Shown here: positions 5,778-8,965 of the stretch, piece by piece
Layout: each line of letters opens with the position of its first letter
How positions within the stretch are numbered: position 1 is the stretch's first letter
Source of the DNA: Methanomicrobia archaeon
GTDB lineage: Archaea; Methanobacteriota_B; Thermococci; Methanofastidiosales; NM3
Reading direction: 5' to 3'
Assembly (NCBI GenBank): GCA_011372835.1
Contig: DSAJ01000046.1
Coordinates: 1 to 8,965, forward strand
DNA: 8,965 nucleotides
The notes under the pieces: generated by a model
Told to the model about the DNA's origin: nothing
Database searches by the model: none
What the model saw: only the letters and a program-made list of their open reading frames with translations
Position numbers and translations under genes: made by a program

Positions 5778-7043
5778 TTGCGCGTCAAAGGGTGGCGACC
5801 ACGTTTGGGCGTACCGTCATGGTACCTCATATTCGTACCATACAAGATAGGCCAGGCCAACGTCAGCATGCTTATTCCCCTCCTGATACTCTCCCTTGGC
5901 GGCAGCGGGGGCGAGGTGGGCCTAGCAGCGATGCTCTTCTCGCTCGTCTCGATGCTTGCCTCGATCATGTGGGGACGCATCTCCGATGCATACGAGGTGC
6001 GCAAACCTTTCATCGTACTCGGATTCATGGGATTGACCCTCTGTTGCGGCCTGCTCTACTTCGTCACCGATTCGCTCGTCATCATCGTCGTCTACTCACT
6101 TACAGCCATCCTCGTGGCCGCAGAGCCGCCCATCACGCCCGTCTACCTCCTACGCCTCTCGCGCAAGGAGGAGTGGGAGGATGCCATCGGGAGATTCAAC
6201 GAGCTGTGCGGGTGGGCGTGGGTCGCGGGGCTTGGCATCGGGGCCGTCCTTGCGACATCCGTTGACCTTCACATCATCTCGGCGCTCATGGCAGCATGCG
6301 TTTTCGTATCGGTCGCCGCCGCCCTCACCCGCCTCTACGACGTTCCCGTCTACATCAATCGCCGTGGCATCAGGATCTTTTTCACCCAGGTCGTCGAGCG
6401 ACGGCGATTCGTACCAAACATCATACTTCACATGCCGCGCTGGCCGTCATTTCGAAAGGACAACAATCGACTGTTTTTCACAGGCATCGTCCTTCTCTTC
6501 ACAGGGTCCTCGCTGCTCTATCTCCCCATCATCCCATTCCTGCGCGACGAGGGCATCTCGACGGGGCTCATATTCGCCGTTACCATCCTAAACTCGCTCG
6601 GGTCCGCCGTTCTCTACAGGTATCTTGGTGCAGAGGTGCGCAGGAAGGGCGCACTTGCGATGCTCAGGCGCGGCATCGCGTTCAGGAGCCTGCTTGTCGT
6701 GCTCATGATGGCAGCGACGATGGTTGCGCCGTGGCACATCGTCATCGTGGCCGTCGCCTTCACGCTCGTGGGCGTCTCCTGGCCCTTCATATACATCTCG
6801 TCGATATCGTTTGTCACCCGCTCGTCCGATGAGCACAGGCAGTGCACGCTCATGGGCATCTACAACTTCGTCTCGACATGCGGGCTCATGGTGGGAAGTC
6901 TTGCGGGAGGCTACATCTATGAATACATCTCCTTCTCGGCGGTGATGGTGTTGGCGCTTGTCTTCCTCGCCATCGCCTACGCCGTGCTCAGGGGGGTACA
7001 CGCACTCGTTCCCTCTCAGCAAGTCGGGCTCACACCGACGTAG
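5778..7043 (+). CDS. Major facilitator superfamily transporter
   Basis: The 421-residue protein is a polytopic membrane carrier with about 12 hydrophobic segments in two halves separated by a basic cytoplasmic loop (about residues 185-230). The MFS motif A signature is recognisable as WGRISDAYEVRKP (65-77) between helices 2 and 3. Helix 5 carries a glycine-rich stretch, WAWVAGLGIGAVLA, and a related GSLAGGYIYEY occurs near helix 11. The substrate cannot be read from sequence; drug/metabolite efflux and small-solute uptake are both possible. The start is an unusual TTG at 5778: upstream in-frame codons offer no ATG or GTG, and nearby ATGs at 5755 and 5759 are in other frames. A later TTG at 5805 is also possible. 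There is no clear ribosome site, so the mRNA is probably near leaderless. The promoter region is shared with divergent sppA. Confidence 0.85.
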   Translation: MRVKGWRPRLGVPSWYLIFVPYKIGQANVSMLIPLLILSLGGSGGEVGLAAMLFSLVSMLASIMWGRISDAYEVRKPFIVLGFMGLTLCCGLLYFVTDSLVIIVVYSLTAILVAAEPPITPVYLLRLSRKEEWEDAIGRFNELCGWAWVAGLGIGAVLATSVDLHIISALMAACVFVSVAAALTRLYDVPVYINRRGIRIFFTQVVERRRFVPNIILHMPRWPSFRKDNNRLFFTGIVLLFTGSSLLYLPIIPFLRDEGISTGLIFAVTILNSLGSAVLYRYLGAEVRRKGALAMLRRGIAFRSLLVVLMMAATMVAPWHIVIVAVAFTLVGVSWPFIYISSISFVTRSSDEHRQCTLMGIYNFVSTCGLMVGSLAGGYIYEYISFSAVMVLALVFLAIAYAVLRGVHALVPSQQVGLTPT

Positions 7044-7061
7044 GGCACGCAGGCTCAACAT

Positions 7062-7069
7062 TATTATAG
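7062..7069 (+). promoter_or_regulatory. Possible TATA box for the peroxiredoxin gene
   Basis: TATTATAG lies 18 bases past the MFS stop and about 33 bases before the ATG at 7097. The spacing fits an archaeal promoter giving a very short leader, so the peroxiredoxin may be transcribed on its own. The sequence is a weaker match than the other two TATA boxes. Confidence 0.35.
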
Positions 7070-7096
7070 GTGGGAACGAGAGTATATGATGGTGAA

Positions 7097-7579
7097 ATGA
7101 TGGTACGTCCAGATGAAAAAGCGCCAGACTTCTGTCTGCCAGACCAGGACAGGAACGGCCTGTGCCTGCGCGACCTGCGCGGCTCATGGGTCGTGCTCTT
7201 CTTCTACCCCCGGGACGGGAGCAAGGGATGCACGCAGGAGGCACGCGACTTCGCTTCATCTTACGATGCATTCAGGTCGCTTGGCGCCCACGTCGTAGGA
7301 GTGAGTCCCGACACACCTCTGAGCCATAAGGCGTTTGAGGCAAAAAACGATCTTCCCATGCGGCTGCTCAGCGACAGTGAGCGCTACCACACGATGCTCA
7401 CGTCCTATGGCGTATGGCAGCAAAGGAAGTTATACGGACGGGAATACATGGGCGTCGTGCGCACGACGCTTCTCATCGACCCCAAGGGAACGGTCGTTGA
7501 GCGATGGGACCGGGTACGTGTCCCCGGCCACGTCGCTACGGTGCTCTCAACGCTCTCCTCACAAGGTTCGTCCTCTTAG
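7097..7579 (+). CDS. Peroxiredoxin, Bcp/PrxQ type (resolving Cys replaced)
   Basis: This 160-residue cytoplasmic thiol peroxidase would reduce hydrogen peroxide and organic hydroperoxides. The thioredoxin-fold core shows FFYPRDGSKGCTQEARDF (35-52) with the peroxidatic Cys45 in a PxxxSxxC motif; Ser42 replaces the more common threonine. Arg122 in VVRTTLLIDPKG (120-131) is the usual active-site arginine. Most Bcp/PrxQ proteins have a resolving cysteine five residues after the first; here it is Arg50. The only other cysteines, Cys13 and Cys23, are N-terminal. The protein is therefore either a 1-Cys enzyme or uses an atypical partner. The frame stays open up to GTG 7070, but ATG 7097 or 7100 is chosen because of GGTGA at 7091-7095 and because family proteins begin shortly before the PDF motif. 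The stop overlaps the convergent ACT gene. Confidence 0.87.
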   Translation: MMVRPDEKAPDFCLPDQDRNGLCLRDLRGSWVVLFFYPRDGSKGCTQEARDFASSYDAFRSLGAHVVGVSPDTPLSHKAFEAKNDLPMRLLSDSERYHTMLTSYGVWQQRKLYGREYMGVVRTTLLIDPKGTVVERWDRVRVPGHVATVLSTLSSQGSSS

Positions 7580-8010
7580 AGGGCGTTGATGTCGGCCTGA
7601 TTCACGATGGTGAGCCCGAGGCGGTCGGTGATGACGCGCCGTGAACGTTCGTTGTCGCTCGTCTTCAATATAAGGAGCGCCTTTTTCATGCCGGCGAGGC
7701 TGAACGCATAGAGGTACTGGATGTTTATCTCCTCGGCACCGAGGACCTGGGCGATGTCGCAGAGGCCGCCGGGCCCATCCTCGACCTGTACGCCAACGAC
7801 GTTGGTCTTCTTCGCGGTGAACGAGCGCTCGTGCAGTGCACGTATCGCAGCGTCGGGGTCGTCGACGATGGCGCGCACGATGCCAAAGTCGCCCGTCTCG
7901 GCGATCATGGCGGCTCGCAGATTGATGTCTGCCTCTCTGAGGGCCTCGGTGACCCTGAAGAGCCTGTTCGGTTTGTTCTCGAGAAATACAGATATCTGTT
8001 CTACCATCAT
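7576..8010 (-). CDS. Tandem ACT-domain protein paired with aryl-CoA ligase
   Basis: The 144-residue protein is built of two ACT domains, at about residues 4-62 (ISVFLENKPNRL...) and 71-138 (VVGVQVEDGPGGL...), with no enzymatic domain. ACT domains bind amino acids or related small molecules and control partner enzymes. The PNRL and PGGL turns after the first strand are where ligand usually binds. The gene directly follows the phenylacetate-CoA ligase gene, with an ATGA overlap, a pairing common in archaea and anaerobic bacteria; it is inferred to sense an aromatic amino acid or arylacetate and adjust the ligase or pathway. Start 8010 is supported by the overlap and by GGAGGT at 8015-8020 on the minus strand; a second ATG at 8007 is equally well spaced. 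The stop overlaps the peroxiredoxin stop tail to tail. Confidence 0.85.
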   Translation of the reverse strand: MMVEQISVFLENKPNRLFRVTEALREADINLRAAMIAETGDFGIVRAIVDDPDAAIRALHERSFTAKKTNVVGVQVEDGPGGLCDIAQVLGAEEINIQYLYAFSLAGMKKALLILKTSDNERSRRVITDRLGLTIVNQADINAL

Positions 8011-8965
8011 ACCAACCTCCTGTCGATGATGCGCTTGGCCTTACCCTCGCTTCTCGGCACGGTGCCTGGCTCCACCACCGTCACCTTGACGCGTATGCCA
8101 AGCACGGAGAACATCTCGGTGTCGATGGTGCGTTTGAGCTCGATGATGTCTGTCATCGAGTCGTTGAACATCTCGTCGGTGAACTCGACAAACACCTCCA
8201 TCTCGTCGAGCGAGCCCTTCCTGTCCACGTAGATCTGGTAGTGTCCGCTCACGCCGGGGATGCGCGAGAGCACGTGCTCGATCTGGCTGGGAAAGATGTT
8301 GACGCCACGGATGATGAGCATGTCGTCCGTCCTGCCGTAGATGCGCCCGATGCGCTGGTCGCTGGCACCGCACCCGCACGTGGCACCGTAGAGCCACGAG
8401 ATGTCGCCGGTCCTGAATCGCAATACGGGCGAGGCTTCCTTCCAGAGCGATGTGAAGACGAGCTCGCCCTTCTCGTCGGGCCCGAGCAGCTCGCCCGTGT
8501 CGGGGTCGATGACCTCGACGTAGTACTTGTCGTCCCAGATGTGGAGCCCGTCCTGGTCCCTGCACTCCATGCCGGCGCCGGGCCCTCCCAGCTCGCTCAT
8601 GCCGTAGATGTCATACGCCTTGATGTCAAGCGCGTCCTCGATCTTTTCGCGCAGGCTGTCAGACCACGGTTCGGCACCGAAGATGCCGGCACGCAGGGGA
8701 AGCGATGCGGGATCGGTGCCCTCAGACTCGAGCACCTCGGCCAGGTAGAGCGCATACGAGGGGGTGCAGCACAGCACGTCGACCGAGAAGTCCTTCAGGA
8801 TGCGGATCTGGCGCGCAGTGTTGCCGCCGCTCGTGGGTATGACCGATGCCCCGAGCCGCTCGGCGCCGTAGTGGAGCCCGAGTCCGCCTGTGAAGAGGCC
8901 ATATCCGTATGAGTTCTGTATCTTGTCGCCCTCCTGCACGCCCACGAGTCGCAGGCAGTCGGCGA
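8007..8965 (-). CDS. paaK: Phenylacetate-CoA ligase family protein (N-terminus cut off by window)
   Basis: This adenylate-forming ligase would activate an arylacetate (phenylacetate or indoleacetate type) with ATP and CoA. About 318 residues are visible; the frame is open to the right edge, so roughly the first quarter of a typical 430-residue enzyme is missing. Counting from the GTG codon at 8945, which is internal rather than a start, the motifs in order are YGYGLFTGG (13-21), SGGNTARQ (39-46), YDIYGMSELGGPG (111-123), FRTGD (177-181), a CGCG pair (190-193) and GRTDDMLIIRGVNIFPSQIE (204-223). The C-terminal PRSEGKAKR (297-305) holds the likely catalytic lysine. The family is clear; the substrate is not. 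In methanogens such enzymes are thought to work with indolepyruvate ferredoxin oxidoreductase to build aromatic amino acids. Translation is coupled to the downstream ACT gene. Confidence 0.92.
   Translation of the reverse strand, partial: ADCLRLVGVQEGDKIQNSYGYGLFTGGLGLHYGAERLGASVIPTSGGNTARQIRILKDFSVDVLCCTPSYALYLAEVLESEGTDPASLPLRAGIFGAEPWSDSLREKIEDALDIKAYDIYGMSELGGPGAGMECRDQDGLHIWDDKYYVEVIDPDTGELLGPDEKGELVFTSLWKEASPVLRFRTGDISWLYGATCGCGASDQRIGRIYGRTDDMLIIRGVNIFPSQIEHVLSRIPGVSGHYQIYVDRKGSLDEMEVFVEFTDEMFNDSMTDIIELKRTIDTEMFSVLGIRVKVTVVEPGTVPRSEGKAKRIIDRRLV

Noticed and set aside
7070..7096. GTG 7070 as start of the peroxiredoxin
   Set aside because: It has no ribosome site and lies almost on the putative TATA box, while ATG 7097/7100 follows GGTGA and fits the family N-terminus.
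8241..8912. 223-codon plus-strand frame opposite the aryl-CoA ligase gene
   Set aside because: The minus-strand frame carries all adenylate-forming ligase motifs; the plus frame is an antisense shadow with no ribosome site or family signature.
1..8965. Search for tRNA/rRNA genes, CRISPR repeats, insertion sequences, attachment sites or defence-system genes
   Set aside because: No repeat arrays, terminal inverted repeats, transposase or integrase motifs, or cloverleaf-like segments were seen. Codon and base use look even across the window, and gene contents are ordinary core archaeal functions.

Overview
The window looks like ordinary chromosomal DNA of a GC-rich archaeon, most likely a euryarchaeote close to the methanogens (Methanomicrobia-like); the exact lineage cannot be fixed from sequence reading alone. 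The evidence is a four-subunit pyruvate:ferredoxin oxidoreductase in the archaeal order gamma-delta-alpha-beta, a Nip7-type PUA protein (archaea and eukaryotes only), a long archaeal FKBP, TTTTTAAA-type TATA boxes close to start codons, and Shine-Dalgarno sequences of the GGTGA/GGAGG type.

Layout. Bases 3-59 hold the probable tail of an upstream gene. Bases 62-3040 are a tight operon porG-porD-porA-porB (overlapping or nearly touching genes), closed by a hairpin plus T-rich tract. Bases 3078-4020 carry two overlapping genes, a CxxCxxCC (YkgJ-type) metal-binding protein and a Nip7-like ribosome-assembly protein, followed by a second small hairpin and T run that merges with the TATA box of the next gene, an FKBP/SlyD-type prolyl isomerase (4063-4740). 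An SppA-type membrane-anchored signal peptide peptidase (4718-5680) runs on the minus strand and overlaps the FKBP gene tail to tail. A 97-bp divergent promoter region separates it from an MFS transporter (5778-7043, TTG start), which is followed by a Bcp/PrxQ-type peroxiredoxin (7097-7579). The last unit is on the minus strand: a phenylacetate-CoA ligase family gene that runs off the right edge, translationally coupled to a tandem-ACT-domain protein (7576-8010).

How the genes fit together. POR makes or splits acetyl-CoA with ferredoxin, a core step of archaeal carbon metabolism. The aryl-CoA ligase plus ACT pair is a recurrent archaeal module, thought to let arylacetates feed aromatic amino acid synthesis through a second ferredoxin-dependent oxidoreductase. 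The central genes concern ribosome assembly, protein folding and membrane proteolysis. The peroxiredoxin would protect oxygen-sensitive iron-sulphur enzymes such as POR.

No mobile element, CRISPR array, RNA gene or clear new system was found, and no gene-free stretch exceeds 100 bases. The most unusual points are two consecutive transcription units whose stop codons sit in the loop of a hairpin followed by T residues, a peroxiredoxin lacking the usual resolving cysteine, and an SppA with a lipobox and a nearby CxxC.
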